From Cheiracanthium punctorium (taxonomy: Eukaryota; Arthropoda; Arachnida; Araneae; Cheiracanthiidae), in contig JAWZYV010010204.1 in assembly GCA_038373885.1 (NCBI GenBank), forward strand, positions 248,001 through 312,000: DNA of 64,000 bases, written 5' to 3'. The stretch's first letter is position 1. Every line of letters begins with the position of its first letter. The notes under the pieces were generated by a model. The model did not search any database, was not told the origin of the DNA, and worked only from the letters and a program-made list of their open reading frames with translations. Made by a program: the position numbers and the translations under genes. Positions 10,285 through 21,942 of the stretch are shown one piece after another.

Positions 10285-12542
10285 CCTTTTCGTGCCAACT
10301 GTCACGTATACGTGCCAGTGAGAAACGCACTCAGTTCCCGGCTGACACCATGGCATGCCAGAGCGTTTCCTCGTTCACCCCCACCGTCACACAGTTGTGC
10401 CAGTGTCCTGGAATGTTTTAAAATCTATAACTTTTGGCACAAGATGGCATTGTATGTCCATGTGGTTACAGATACATGTAGATTTGACCTTCTACTCAGA
10501 ATGGGAGTAGCATGACTCGCATACACGTGGTTCTTGATAATACAGTCAACTCCCTCTAATCCTCACTCACTGGGACCAAGGGTTGTGCGGATTACAGGAT
10601 TTTGCGGATTATAGGTCATTTTTTTTTTTGTTTACATTTTTACATTTAGAATTTCCCTTTAAATTATAGTCAATTTACTGTAAACAAATAGGAAATGATG
10701 AAAGAAAATGTATATGCTATTGAATAAAAACACAGTTAAATGTCAATATAAATACAATAAATAATACAATTAAATTTAGAGAATTCTAAAGGACAGATGA
10801 AAGAAAATATTTATACTGCTGAACTAAAACACTATTTTTAATATTAAATACAATTACTAATACAAAATTAAAAGAATAAATTCTCTCTAAATTTTTATTT
10901 ATTTTTCATTTTTTCACACATTGCAGTGATTGTAATTTGTTTAAGAGATTTTAATTTTTCTTCAGAAATTTTGTCCTGAAGCCTTCTAATTGTCAGTAAC
11001 TCTTTGTCACTGACAAATGATTGCTTTTGCAAAATGTTTAAAGGGACCCCAAATCCGGAAGTTTTTCAACAAACAAACATTCTTTTTTTTAAAGGGAAGT
11101 TGTTGTTGTTTTTAATTTCTTTAAAAGACCGTTTTTAACTAAATATATATCTATTATAAAATAAACAAGCTCAATCAGAAAGAGAGGAATTTCACTGGTC
11201 GCTCACGGAGGGGGGGGGGGGGGGGAGGCATGCGGTGCATCATTTGTATATTTGTTATCTCAGTATTACATTAATTTCAGATCTTGCGAGGTAATTTTCG
11301 GTTTCTCGTTATGTAAAAATATTCTATGCTATTATATAAGCTCTAAAGAGGACACTTCACACACTCACGTTCCTCTTCACACACACACGTGCATTACATT
11401 TCAAGTGCTGATGATTCATTATTTCTGCATGTGCTCCTCCGGCAGTTAAATGTAAACAAAGAGAAAGGCCATGTGGTCTGTTTATGCTTTTCTTTCTTTC
11501 TTCCTACAGAACTACAGTTATGTGGAGAAAGTTTTTGTTGCATAATAAATCGCTAGACAGAAGATCAAAAGGTGAGGTAGGGGGAGAATCGGAAAATTGC
11601 GCAACTGTTGTGTCGTCTGCCATATTGCGGTTTGCGTTTAAAGTTAAACATGTTACATATTTTCACCCAATTTTAATTGCAACGGTCAATCTTTAGGATC
11701 GTCTCACCTGTTTTTCTTTCTCATAGAGCAAACGTTTTCATTTTTTTTTTTTTTTTCATTCAGGAAAAGAGTAAAGCGATGTGATTGGACGGTGCATTGC
11801 TTCGGAGTTCGTTATTTACATCCATTCACTGAACACATGCAACTTAGGATATAAGTTTCTGTATGTTTAATTACGTGATAATATGCTCAAATATATGAAA
11901 TTATTTACTTTAAATACCTGTAGAAAATCATTAATAAAAGTCTTTATAACATTCAGCCAATCAAATAACTTCTATAACAGTAATACTACCAGTCAAATGC
12001 TGCTCAAAATGTAAACAAACAAGTTTGTTTACATTTGAAATATATCGCGGATTACAGGCGTTCGCGGATTATAGAGTCGTGGATTAACGGGAGTTGACTG
12101 TATAAACGTAAGTTGAAAGGAATGTTTCTGAATGGTATACTTTATGACGGCTCTATAAATTCATACGTGGTATTTCTTTATAGTAAGCAGGGAGTTTTAT
12201 TTTCGCTACAGCGTTGGGCATTACGGTTTGCAGTCCAGTTTTTAGTGGATAATTAGATCTAGTAGACGTGGATTTTTTCTCATTTTACAGTTAGAATGTC
12301 GAAGCTTCGAAAGTGTTAGAGCTTGAAATAGCAGAAATGGCGCAAATTATTTGAAATTATGAGATATTGATTCTGAAGCAGATTCGGATAGTAGTGATAG
12401 TAACACTATAATATATTCTGATTGTTCTGTTCATGGATTTAGGCTTAATCGCGAAAAACTCTCCGGCCCTGGACAAACATTTGCAAAAGAGAATGCCAGC
12501 CTCAGCGATAACAGCGTGTTTGCGCTTCCCGTCGCGAAAGGG
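10285..12542. mobile_element. PiggyBac-like element in copia B RT
   Basis: TTAA flanks both sides (10281-10284, 12543-12546), and copy A shows the uninterrupted site with a single TTAA. The termini are CCTTTTCGTGCC on the left and, reading inwards on the other strand, CCCTTTCGCGAC on the right, matching the CCC-type ends of piggyBac elements. Element plus one TTAA is 2262 bp, divisible by three, in line with the RT frame being the same on both sides. No intact transposase was recognised. A TA-flanked pogo-like element (10543-12100) is nested in it. Confidence 0.85.
10543..12100. mobile_element. Pogo/Tigger-like element nested in the piggyBac-like element
   Basis: The ends are CAGTCAACTCCCTCTAATCC on the left and, from the right on the other strand, CAGTCAACTCCCGTTAATCC. 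TA flanks both sides (10541-10542, 12101-12102). Sub-terminal GCGGATTA repeats occur near both ends, typical of pogo/Tigger termini. It contains a poly-G run (about 11209-11226) and no recognisable transposase. Confidence 0.85.
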
Positions 12543-12546
12543 TTAA

Positions 12547-13080
12547 TGAAAAATTAACTACTGGACTAAATACTTCGTCATACGTGTCGTTTTTATATTG
12601 CGCAAATCCTTGCGCTACAAGCCTGGCCTTATATTTTACTATCCTATTATTCTCACCACATTTTAAATTATATACCCAGCGGTTCCCTATAATTTACTTA
12701 TCAGGTTTAGGGACTAGTTCCCACACATTGCGTGCATGCATCATCTTTAATTCTTCGGCCATGGCACACTGCCATTTTTCGACTTCCGCAGACGACATAC
12801 ATCCATTATAATTACTGTGAATTTTTATTTCTATATTAAGCGCTTTGGGTTGACAATTGTCCGTTGTTTCATCTAAATTTATTTGATCTGTCACTTTTCC
12901 TGAATAAGTGTTCTTACCACTAAAATCAAACAGATTACTATCAAATTTAATGTTATGCGCTTTACAGTATTTCTCTACCTCATTACCAGATCTTAAACGC
13001 ATATTTTTACCCTCAATGTTATAATAAATATCAACTCGCGTTCCATCCTTTTGTGGAACAGCACGTCTAATCCAAATGAT
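12547..13080 (-). pseudogene. Copia B integrase-RT linker and RT N-terminal part
   Basis: The minus-strand sequence matches copy A 6460-6990: NEVEKYCKAHNIKFD, then KWQCAMAEELKMMHARN and ELVPKP, the start of the copia-type RT domain. It is bounded by the piggyBac-like insert at 12546 and the solo LTR at 13081. Small frame differences occur between 12580 and 12700. Together with 9039-10280 it would form one RT domain. Confidence 0.75.
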
Positions 13081-13085
13081 GTTTT

Positions 13086-13645
13086 TCTTGTGTTAGACTA
13101 CAGAATTGGGTTTTAAAAGAACTACCCATTACAGGTTTAAAAACTAACACTTCTGCAATCTAACATTTAGCAGAGTAAAAGCATTGGCAGTGTAGATTCC
13201 TGCATTTAAACAGACAAGTTTTAGATAAAAGCCTTTTTATTAGCAATATTGATGAATAAATCAAAGGGGAGCAACTGCTCCTCACAGGACAGTCCACACG
13301 ACTGTTTACAACAACAGACATCAGAGAAGAGGCCAAGACTGTCGGTCACATCTTCCTTTTAAACATATAAAATTTACATACTCCGTGCTCGGAAATGAAA
13401 GATGAATGCTAAAAGGAACCAAGGAGAAAAACGAACGCACCAAACCGGCGGGAACCGAACGTTTGCCATGACGCAAGCGTGACGCCATGCATTTCAGCCA
13501 ATGAGAGCAGAAGGTGCGTACAGGCGGCAGAAACAAGTTGGCAACTTGCGGATACGAAAGTAAACAATATTAATGGTACATGTCAAAAGATTAACGACGT
13601 AGCGAGACAGGTATAACTTTAATTGATACAGCTACTTCCCTAACA
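13086..13645 (-). mobile_element. Solo LTR (LTR-G) in copia B integrase-RT linker
   Basis: A TGTTAG...CTAACA unit (13091-13645) is flanked by GTTTT at 13081-13085 and 13646-13650, with five extra bases tcttg at the left. Removing 565 bp (unit, extra bases and one GTTTT) puts the copia frames on either side back in register, which supports these boundaries. AATAAA occurs on the minus strand, so that strand is taken as sense. There is no internal coding region. A second, partial copy forms the left edge of the window. Confidence 0.7.
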
Positions 13646-14640
13646 GTTTTCATCTGGGGGGAGGTTGATTTCACCATGCGTTTGCTCAAGACTGGTTAAA
13701 TCCATATCATTTTTTTGAAAATATACAAATCTTTTATTACTTTTACTGGGTTCCAGTTCGGCTTCCACACACTTAATTCTCTCACTAAATTTAACATTTG
13801 AAGTTTCTATTACTTTATTTTCATTTTTAAGAAATATGCGATAACCTCTAGTATCCGACGCATTCCCTACCATTATGCCGGTTTTTGCTTTTAAACTTAA
13901 TTTATTTCTTAAATTCTTCGGTGTGTTTACATAGGCTGTACAGCCAAACATTTTAAAGTAAGAGACTACTGGTTTTCTACCTGTAAAAAGTTCGAATGGT
14001 GTGTTATCTTTATTTTTATGAAAAATCCGATTCCAAGTGTGTACGAAGCATTGAATTGCTTCGCCCCAAAATTTATTACTTAAACTGCTGGCATGAAGCA
14101 TAGCCCTAACTGCGTTCATCGCTGTTAAGTTAAACCGTTCACTAACACCGTTTTGTTCTGGTGTGTAAGTATTTGTTCTTTCGGCATGAATACCCTCTGT
14201 CAAGAAAATTTTTAAAGTCTTTATTACAAAACTCCATTCCATTATCTGTATGCACATTTACAATTTTTAAATTTAATCGCCATTTCATTCATCTTTGGTA
14301 TTTTTGAAAGCAATAAAAAACTTCAGACTTTTTCTTCAAAGTAAAAACAGTTACGTACCTAGAGTAATCAAGTTAAGAAATATTGGCTACCGTCAAGTGA
14401 CGCAACGGGCAACGGCCCACATACATCAAGATGCAATAATTCAAGCGATTTCGAAGATCTAATATTCGATATAGGTTTAAAGCTCTTCCTTCGCGCTTTA
14501 GCTAGTTTACACGATGTACAAGATTCTTTATTAATTTTTAACGTGGGTAATCCACGAACACTATTATTTTTACTAGTATGCACTAAATAATCCATATTAG
14601 CATGATTAAACCTGTAGTGCCAAAAGGCTAATTCACTGGT
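13646..14640 (-). pseudogene. Copia B integrase
   Basis: Minus strand: the zinc-binding HYRFNHANMDYL / CTSCKLAKARR pair (about 14500-14620), the first aspartate in LHLDVCGPLP (about 14430), then in other frames TDNGMEF-type sequence (about 14240) and the glutamate-bearing NGVSERFN (about 14140), followed by the C-terminal region up to the solo LTR. Two frame changes lie between 14260 and 14400. It is collinear with copy A 5500-6460. It would have inserted the cDNA into the genome; it is inactive because of the frame breaks. Confidence 0.75.
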
Positions 14641-15629
14641 TGTTTCAGTTGACAGATTACATTTTATTTTCTACCTTTTTGCCGTCCGTTTTATCTTTAA
14701 TGTAGGGCGAGGGTTTAAAAAAATAAAGACCATTGGTACGTTTGGCATAAAAAAATCGCTTCACCTGCTTTATTATATACCCAAATTTTACCGTTTGTAC
14801 CTACAAACTTTGCACCAGCACTTTCTACCTTCAAACCAGATATCAAATTCCTCCGCAATTTCGGCAAGTACATCACATCCGTCAGCTTTATAACATGTAC
14901 TTTTCCATTAAGACGTACACCAAACTCTACAGTTCCAACACCTTCTACCTCACTTTCTAAGTTTCCTATAGCGAGAGACATTGTGGTGTTTTGTACTGGT
15001 TTATATGTGGAAAATAAACTTTTGTTGTTGCAGAAATGATTAGATGCACCTGTATCAAATACCCAAATTTTGTTTATTACTGCATTAGGTTTACTAGCTT
15101 CAACATTAAGGAGATTTTTGTTTACCTTAACATCACAATAATTACTAGATTTTACTTTTCGTTTTGTACCACTTTTATTTCTATTAAAACGAAGCTTTAC
15201 TCTGCAATTGGCTATTACATCTCCGTATTTTTTACACCGGAAGCAGAGACCTAACTTGTTGGGTTTTTCGTTTTTATGTTTTTGCGTGTCCTCAACAGTT
15301 GTGGATAACAAAGTACTCTCGTAATTACTTGTGTCCCCCTTCACTTGACGAATGCGTCCCTCCTCTACAAGGAGTTCGTCAAGATTTTCTGAAAGGTATA
15401 GTCTTTCTCTGGCCTACGATAAATCGTTTGTACTATGTTCTGAAAGTTAGAATCTAAATATCGAATGAGCTGAAATCCCTGATATAACTCCTCAACAGGG
15501 TGACCTAAGTCGCGTAATTTAAGTACTGTTTTCTTTACTTTAGCAGCAAATAATCCAATTCCTTCTTCAGCAACATAGCGATGCGAGAAAAATTCATCTA
15601 AAAGTTGTATAGTTCTAGCTCTAGAAGAG
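14641..15629 (-). pseudogene. Copia B gag C-terminus and protease
   Basis: Minus strand from the BEL insertion site. It continues Gag (SSRARTIQLLDE-type sequence, two frame changes near 15340-15400), then the zinc knuckle, which reads CFRCKKYGDVIANC: the third metal ligand, histidine in copy A, is aspartate here. The protease DTGASNHFCNN motif (about 15030-15060) and the following strand-rich region (LISGLKVESAGAKF) are in one frame of 209 codons (14715-15344). The N-terminal half of Gag is on the far side of the BEL element at 21943-22253. Confidence 0.75.
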
Positions 15630-15634
15630 GGTTC

Positions 15635-15912
15635 TATTGGAGTAATTCCTTCTAAACTTCCTTAGTGACTGTGATTTGTCTATAAATGTTCATAAGCATT
15701 CATTCTGGATTAATTTATTATGCTTAATTTACATTTGTACATTTATGACACAGGTTTTAAAGGTTTAGCCGTGTTATTCGGTCGAACATGCCTGTCCGTC
15801 ATTACATCTGGTTCTATCTCTAGTGAAACATACTGAAGTAAACATACTCACCAGTGGCGCTGCAATCGCGCAGAAATTTTCTCTTCCAGGGGGAAAGTCA
15901 CAAGATTCTACA
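15635..15912 (-). repeat. BEL 3' LTR
   Basis: On the minus strand it starts TGTAGAATC and ends CTCCAATA. It is near-identical to 21665-21942. The terminal dinucleotides are TG...TA rather than TG...CA. Confidence 0.88.
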
Positions 15913-16070
15913 TCTTCCCCCCCGATGAAATTAAATTTCATCTAAATACTAAATAAAAAGGTTAAAATACAAATATGAAATAAAATAGTTAAAATACAAA
16001 TAATGAAATAATGGTTACACAAATTAAACTCAAATATATATATAAAACACAATTAAAGTTCGCAGTTCAA
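15913..16070 (-). other. BEL polypurine tract and 3' untranslated region
   Basis: The purine run at 15913-15923 (minus strand GGGGGGGAAGA) abuts the 3' LTR and would prime plus-strand DNA. The rest is AT-rich, with direct repeats of TTAAAATACAAATA, and carries no gene. Confidence 0.65.
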
Positions 16071-16511
16071 TCAGTCTCTTAGCTCTAATGGAAACAGCAA
16101 CTGTACAGGTCTTTTAATTGTTCCTGATTTGATTTTTACGCTGCATGCTCTCACCTTTCCGTCTCTACCTGGAAACACTTCAAGGATTCTACCCATGCTC
16201 CACATGTTTCTGGGTAGCTTAGTGTCTCCCAAAAGTACCACATCACCTTCTTTGAAGTCTCGTGATGCTGCAGCAGAAGGTGCACAATTGGCCGATTTTA
16301 AGTTCATTAAGTATTCTTTTCTCCATCTTTCCCAGTAATGATCCAACAGTCTTTGTCGGTAGTTATAGCGTTTAGTTAATGTCTTTCTGGTTGTCATGAA
16401 GTTTTCATTCAGTTTTACTGGTGGTAATGACGTTACTCGTCTTCCTATTAAAAAATGAGCTGGCGTCAATGGTGATGGTTCTGCAGGATCTTCATATAAA
16501 TATGTGATTGG
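16071..16511 (-). pseudogene. BEL integrase C-terminal part
   Basis: The minus-strand frame shows PITYLYEDPAEPSPLTPAHFLIG, the conserved end of BEL integrases, followed by the C-terminal domain (DUF5641-like) with the segments RRWRKEYL-like, FKEGDVVLLGD and NMWSMGRILEVFPG. It ends at 16071 (LELRD). The frame matches the main pol frame once the 202 bp of MITE plus target duplication are discounted. The methionine at 16547 is inside the MITE and is not a real start. Confidence 0.8.
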
Positions 16512-16705
16512 CAGAGCCTGATTATGACCAACAGGGGCCCCGGGCATTGGTGAATTTGGGGGCCCCCATCTATGAAATTTGTTTTATTTTTCATATAATT
16601 TTGATATGAAAAAGAATATTTCAGAATAACATTCGATATTGGGGGCCCTTTCGAGCCGGGGCCCTGGGCAAAGTCCCGATTTGCCCATGCGATAATAAGG
16701 CTCTG
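16512..16705. mobile_element. 194-bp hAT-like MITE in BEL integrase
   Basis: gtgattgg is repeated exactly on both sides (16504-16511, 16706-16713). The ends are CAGAGCCTGATTAT and, on the other strand, CAGAGCCTTATTAT. The interior is rich in GGGGCCC. Because the BEL element itself is young, this MITE must have moved even more recently. A related sequence is at 51018-51186. Confidence 0.88.
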
Positions 16706-19581
16706 GTGATTGGTCGGGAATTAATTATAGATTCTATCTCTGTTAATATGGTTTCTAGTTCTGCGACAGATAGGGACGATTTTCCGATAACTTTGCGTAG
16801 GATTGTTTTGACTGATCTTACTAATCTCTCCCAGAATCCGCCCCACCAGGGAGCTCTTTCCACTATAAATTTCCAATTTATACCTGTTTTTCCGAAAAAG
16901 TCGCTTACTTCCGATGAATTGATGTAATTCCATATCTCTTTTAAATCAAGGTTTGATCGCTTAAACGTCTTCGCGTTATCGGAGTAGATAGTTGAACACA
17001 ATCCACGTCTGGCGATGAATCTTCGTAAAGCTAATAAGAACGTTTCGGTGGTCAAATTAGATACTAATTCTAAGTGAATTGCACGTGTGACTGCGCATGT
17101 ACACAGTAATATATAATGCTTCCTGTTATCATCTCTTGTAAAGAGGGGACCAGCGAAATCGATTCCTGTGATCTCGAATGGAAAGGATTTCTGGATCCTG
17201 TCCGCTGACAGAGGTGCAATCACTTGTGTACCAGAACGTATTCTAAATCGTTTGCAAGTTAAGCATTTGTTCAAGATAGATTTAACTACTTGTCTTCCTC
17301 TAAGGATCCAAAATTTACTTCTTGCTTCCGCCAAAGTATCAGCTACTCCCGAATGATAGACCTTTAAATGAGCGTTCATTACTAGTAATTCGGTGTATTT
17401 TGACTTGCTGGGAATTATCCATGGATGTTTTTCGTGTAATTCCAGATCGGAGTTTTGCAGTCTTCCGCCTAAGCTTATAATTTCATTCGAATCTAAAATT
17501 GGATTTAAATTGTATAGACATGATGACTTGTCAACTGAATTTCCTTCTTTCAATGAGTTAATCTCACTTTTAAAATGTATTGACTGAGTGTGTGTTACCC
17601 AATAAATTTCAGCGATACGCAGTTCATCTGCAGTTAATGGACCGGATTTTTTGGTATCATTTCTCGCATTGTAAACAAATCTGTTGATCCAAGCAGTGAT
17701 TCGATACATCTTTGACAGTTTACTGTAGTTTTCAATATTTAGGATTGGGTCATCATTAGGTATGGTGTTGCAGACTAACTGATGGCAGGTTTCTATTTTG
17801 ACCGTTTTCTTTTCTGCTAGCACTTCTTCTGATGTTACTTTATCTGCTATGCTTGATGGCCAAAGTTCTTCCGGTAATGCCAACCAGTCTGGTCCTCTGA
17901 ACCACCTGTTACTGTTCTTCAATCTTTGAACTGATTCACCTCTTGTGAGCAAATCTGCAGGGTTTTCTTTTCCTTTACAGTAGTTCCAGTTCTGTGGATC
18001 AGAATTCGTTTTTATTTCGATGACCCTGTTAGCTACAAATGGTTTCCATTCTCTCGAAGTGCCTTTAATCCAGTGCAGAACTATTGACGAATCTGTGTAA
18101 AGATAGATGTTGCATTTCTCTATTTTGAAAATATCTTCAAGGTATTTGGCAATTCTAGCTGCAATTACTGCTCCTAGGAGTTCCAACCTGGGTACGGTCA
18201 GTCGTTTCAATGGGGCGACTCGCGCCTTTGACATTACAAAAGTAGTATTAAATCCCTTCGCATCCCTTTGCCTAAAGTACGCGATTGCGCCGTAAGCCCT
18301 GGGACTGGCGTCTGAGAACACGTGAAGTTGTAGTGCATCCGTATTCATTTGAACTTTGTCTGGAAAGTATCTTCTCTCGACAGAAAGATCTTTAATATCT
18401 TCAATTTCGGAGTACCAGCTGACCCACTTTTCTTGCAATTCTTGAGGAAGTTTCTCATCCCATCTTGTTCCTCTTTCCCACATATCTTGAAGGAGACATT
18501 TTACTCTGATTGTATATGGCGATAAAATTCCCAATGGGTCGAAGATTTTAGCTACTGTTTGTAAAATGAACCGTTTTGTGTTTTTAGCATTCTTAATTGA
18601 GTCTAAGAGGGGATTAATCTCTAATTGTAAAACATCTAATTTGTCATCCCACTTTATTCCTAACACCTTAGATGGCTCTTCATTATCTTCGATCTCCATG
18701 TTATTTTCAGACCAGAGTTTGCTTAAATCTTTGGAATTTGTTCTCCATTTTCTTAATTTCATTCCTGCATCCATTAATAGTTTATCTGCCTTCACTGACA
18801 AATTGTACGCTTCACTGGCATCTTTACCTCCAAAGAATAAATCATCAACGTATAAATTTTTGTCTAACATTTCAACTATCGTTGGTAATTCTGTTTTGTA
18901 TCTTTGTATGTGGTGTTTAATCGTTGCAGCTAAGAGGAAAGGGCTTGAAGTAACTCCAAACGGAACCCTCCTGAATCGGAAAATTTTAATGTTGTTTGTG
19001 TCAAATAAATCTCTATCTGTCCAGAGAAAACGAAGATAATCTCTATCAGAAGGCGCAACTGCAATCTGCAAAAATGCCTTCTCAATGTCCGATGAAAATG
19101 CAATTTTATGTTCTCGAAACTTTAAAATTAAAGTCAATAAATTAGGGTTTAAATTCGGTCCTTGATGTAAATATTCATTTAGGGATTTTTGTTTATTTTC
19201 TTTGGAAGATACATCGTATACAATTCTAACTTTGCTTGTGGTTTTATTTTTTCTAACAACTGCAGAGTGAGGCATATAGTAACAGTTTTCCAATTTTATT
19301 TCAGCATCCTGACATTCCTCTATAATCCCTTCCCTAAGTTGTTCTGAAATAACATTCTTATAATTTTCATGCAGCCAAGTATCTTCTTTTAATCTGTATA
19401 TTAGCTTATTAAACCGACGTTTTGCGAGGTCAAAATTATTATGAGGTACTTGTGCCTCATCCTTCCACGGTAATTTTACCTCGTATCTTCCCTTCTCATA
19501 TTTTATATTTTCCTCAAAGTTTTTTAAGACTTCGTTAGACGCGCATAAATTTTCCTTTTCATTTATGCCTAAAGAATCCAA
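16706..19581 (-). pseudogene. BEL pol: RT, RNase H, integrase
   Basis: About 960 codons are open. Reverse transcriptase occupies roughly residues 100-350, with SSDIEKAFLQI and the catalytic YVDDLFFGG near residue 240. RNase H follows (FSDASPRAYGA, YTDSSIVLHWI, then NPADLLTRG). The integrase has the HHCC zinc domain (about residue 720-790), the first aspartate in GIDFAGPLF, the second in IYSDNAKTF and the APWWGGFWERLVRSVK block that bears the glutamate. The frame runs into the MITE at 16705. It is the same frame as the upstream gag-protease, from which a single TGA (19594-19596) separates it. The methionine at 19581 is probably internal to one polyprotein. Confidence 0.88.
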
Positions 19582-19593
19582 CTCAAAGAACTT

Positions 19594-21070
19594 TCAGAGT
19601 TCATTACATATTTCACTTGATTCTGCTTCGCAACGCATAAACAGAGAATTAATACACTGCTCTGGGGTGTTTATATCTTTCTCAGCCTGTCCCATGACTG
19701 TATATCCAAATACCGTTTCGAGTAGAAGCAGATTGTTTATATTTTGAAGCTTTCCACATGCCACTCGAGCGAAATTATCTATGCCTATTAGAATTCCGAT
19801 CTGACCTTGACCGCGCTTTTCGTAAGCCAGGGGGTAATTTTTCTCTCTCATCAGCTCTCTTGTTTTTTCATTTGGAATTGCCACTGGCGCCGTTGAAATA
19901 ATTTCGGTCTGAAGTGCTTCGATTTCAATCTCCGCTGAGCTCGTGAGATTTCGCAGTAGCAATTTAACTACTTTGTAGGATTTTTTAATTGGTTTAGAAG
20001 AACCAAATGGATAAACACTCAAATTTTCTTCACGAATTATAGGGAGTTTTAGCTCTTTAACTATATTTTCCGAAACGAAACTTCTTTGAGACCCAGTATC
20101 CAACAAAATACGCGCTATTTTCGATTTAGAATTACAATGAATTAATACGTCACAAGTTAATAACAACATATCACTTTCTACTTTCGGTTCGTGTTGATTG
20201 TGAAACATGGTAGTTATTGTAGTTTCGTTGTCGGGTTTAGATTCTAATGTGTCACAGATAGACTTGTGGTGTTTTTTGTTACATTTGGGACATAGTTCAG
20301 CTCTGGAGCGACAGGATTTCACAATATGGGACCTTTTTAAACAGAAATAGCATAAACCCTTACGTTTTAGAATGTTTTTCCTTTCGGATATCTTAAATTT
20401 AGTACAATCATTACTTGTGTGTGTTTCGTTTTCACAATATACACAGGTTTCTCTGGATATGGCGTTCAGTGCAGCTGTAGGGGTTTGAAAGGGTTTAGGT
20501 TTATATTTATGATAGTTATATGAGTTTTCTCTGTTTTTATAGTTGGATATTTTATTGTCGGTATTTTCTCTTGGATTAATTTCGGAATTGTTCGGTTTTG
20601 TCAGATTTTCCGTTCTTTCTCTATTTTCTATTTCCCTTTTAAGGAATGTCATCAAATCCGTTATTTTCTCACTTTCGTTTTGTTTTTCCTGACGGGCAAA
20701 CTCTAAAGCCAAGTCTTTTGGGATTGTTTTTATTAACACCGGAAATAGTAAACATCCATATGTATTGGTTTCAATTCCAAGACTTTCGAGTCCGCGAATT
20801 TGTATTAAACATTCATCGTAAAGTTTTCTTAGACCTTTTAGATCGCTGGACTTTCTAACCGGATTTAAATTAAGTAATTTGTTCATATGAGCATCGATTA
20901 TAATTTCTTTTTTACCGAACCGACTTTCTAAGATGTCTACAGCCTTTTCGTAATTTTCCGAAGTCAAACTTAATCCTTGTATAGCTGTTGCTGCATCGGA
21001 CATCAGAACAGATTTTAGATAATTGAACTTCTCTACATTATTGAGAGTTTTTCTCATGAAATGCTGATTT
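19594..21070 (-). pseudogene. BEL gag and protease
   Basis: Minus strand. It begins within the DUF1759-type Gag capsid region (NNVEKFNYLKSVLMSDAA), then has zinc knuckles CVYCENETHTSNDC and CYFCLKRSHIVKSC and a third, irregular one (CPKCNKKHHKSIC). The aspartic protease (DUF1758-type) follows with LLDTGSQRSFVSE. The frame ends at a TGA (19594) with pol continuing in the same frame. A frameshift near 21050-21070 separates it from the earlier Gag sequence. The apparent start at 21123 reads out-of-frame sequence before that shift. Confidence 0.82.
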
Positions 21071-21537
21071 ATATTGGGCCCAAAAGGAAGGCCAAGAACA
21101 TATATCTCCGTCAAATTGCTCAATGTTCAGTTTTGGTAGTTTAATGCTAGCTTTTCCTGGGGCGTTACTGTTATTAACGTATCCTGTGTTGGAAGTATTT
21201 ACTCCGTTACTTGAGGAGATCATTGCCGGTTGCGTTTTTTCGTTTATGTTTTGTAAACATTTGTTGCTTCTAACTTTGATGCTAATTATTTTTTCGCGAT
21301 ACTATCGCGAGTTTCTATCTCAGTCTCTAACTCTGTAATTTTTATAACAGATTCTATGTCAGTATCAAGTGCAATAAGACTTTTTTCTTTTTCCATTAAC
21401 TGAGCCAATTGTTCTTCAATTGTCAAGGAGTCTATGTCCTCTGTGACTTTTTTAATTTCGGTTTCCAGTTTGTTTATAATTTTAGTTGTTACTGTTCGCA
21501 ATATAGCTCGTGTTTTCTTAAGCTTCTCAAGATCCAT
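21038..21537 (-). pseudogene. BEL gag N-terminus (frameshifted)
   Basis: The minus-strand frame from 21537 (MDLEKLKKTRAIL) runs to 21286 and is a predicted coiled coil rich in E, K and L, as is usual at the start of BEL Gag. A second frame, 21223-21038, carries KLPKLNIEQFDGDICSWPSF, the conserved entry to the capsid domain. So there are two frame changes before the long frame at 21070. The start at 21537 lies about 130 bp after the 5' LTR, a normal leader length. Confidence 0.75.
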
Positions 21538-21639
21538 TTTGTTAATTTTAACAATCAGTTTTTATTTGATAACTTTATTTTCAATAAATCAATAAGTGAG
21601 CAAAGGTTTCACTCACCTTCATCTAAAGTTATCCCGAGT

Positions 21640-21661
21640 ATGGATCGCGGGTGAGGCACCA
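21640..21661 (-). other. BEL primer binding site
   Basis: On the minus strand TGGTGCCTCACCCGCG starts a few bases after the LTR end. TGG complements the CCA tail of a tRNA, so this is the likely primer site; which tRNA is not resolved. Confidence 0.55.
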
Positions 21662-21664
21662 AAA

Positions 21665-21942
21665 TATTGGAGTAATTCCTTCTAAACTTCCTTAGTGACT
21701 GTGATTTGTCTATAAATGTTCATAAGCATTCATTCTGGATTAATTTATTATGCTTAATTTACATTTGTACATTTATGACACAGGTTTTAAAGGTTTAGCC
21801 GTGTTATTCGGTCGAACATGCCTGTCCGTCATTACATCTGGTTCTATCTCTAGTGAAACATACTGAAGTAAACATACTCACCAGTGGTGCTGCAATCGCG
21901 CAGAAATTTCCTCTTCCAGGGGGAAAGTCACAAGATTCTACA
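21665..21942 (-). repeat. BEL 5' LTR
   Basis: It is near-identical to 15635-15912, with two substitutions seen. It is bounded by GGTTC at 21943-21947 and the primer site at about 21640-21661. Confidence 0.88.

Larger units (their letters stand above)
15635..21942 (-). mobile_element. BEL/Pao LTR retrotransposon, complete
   Basis: The two 278-bp LTRs (15635-15912, 21665-21942) differ at only two positions that I can see. GGTTC is duplicated at 15630-15634 and 21943-21947, and copia A shows the uninterrupted target in gag. A primer site follows the 5' LTR and a purine tract GGGGGGGAAGA precedes the 3' LTR on the minus strand. Coding order is Gag, protease, RT, RNase H and integrase, with the integrase last as in BEL/Pao. 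A 194-bp MITE interrupts the integrase end. This is the youngest large retroelement in the window by LTR identity. Confidence 0.92.

Noticed and set aside
11209..11226. Poly-G run as a sequencing gap marker
   Set aside because: It lies inside a well-bounded element and similar runs occur in many MITEs, so it is more likely real, though its exact length is unreliable.
12290..12460. Possible piggyBac transposase N-terminus (acidic D/S-rich segment near 12360-12410)
   Set aside because: It reads outwards towards the right end of the element and is interrupted by stops; composition alone is not enough.
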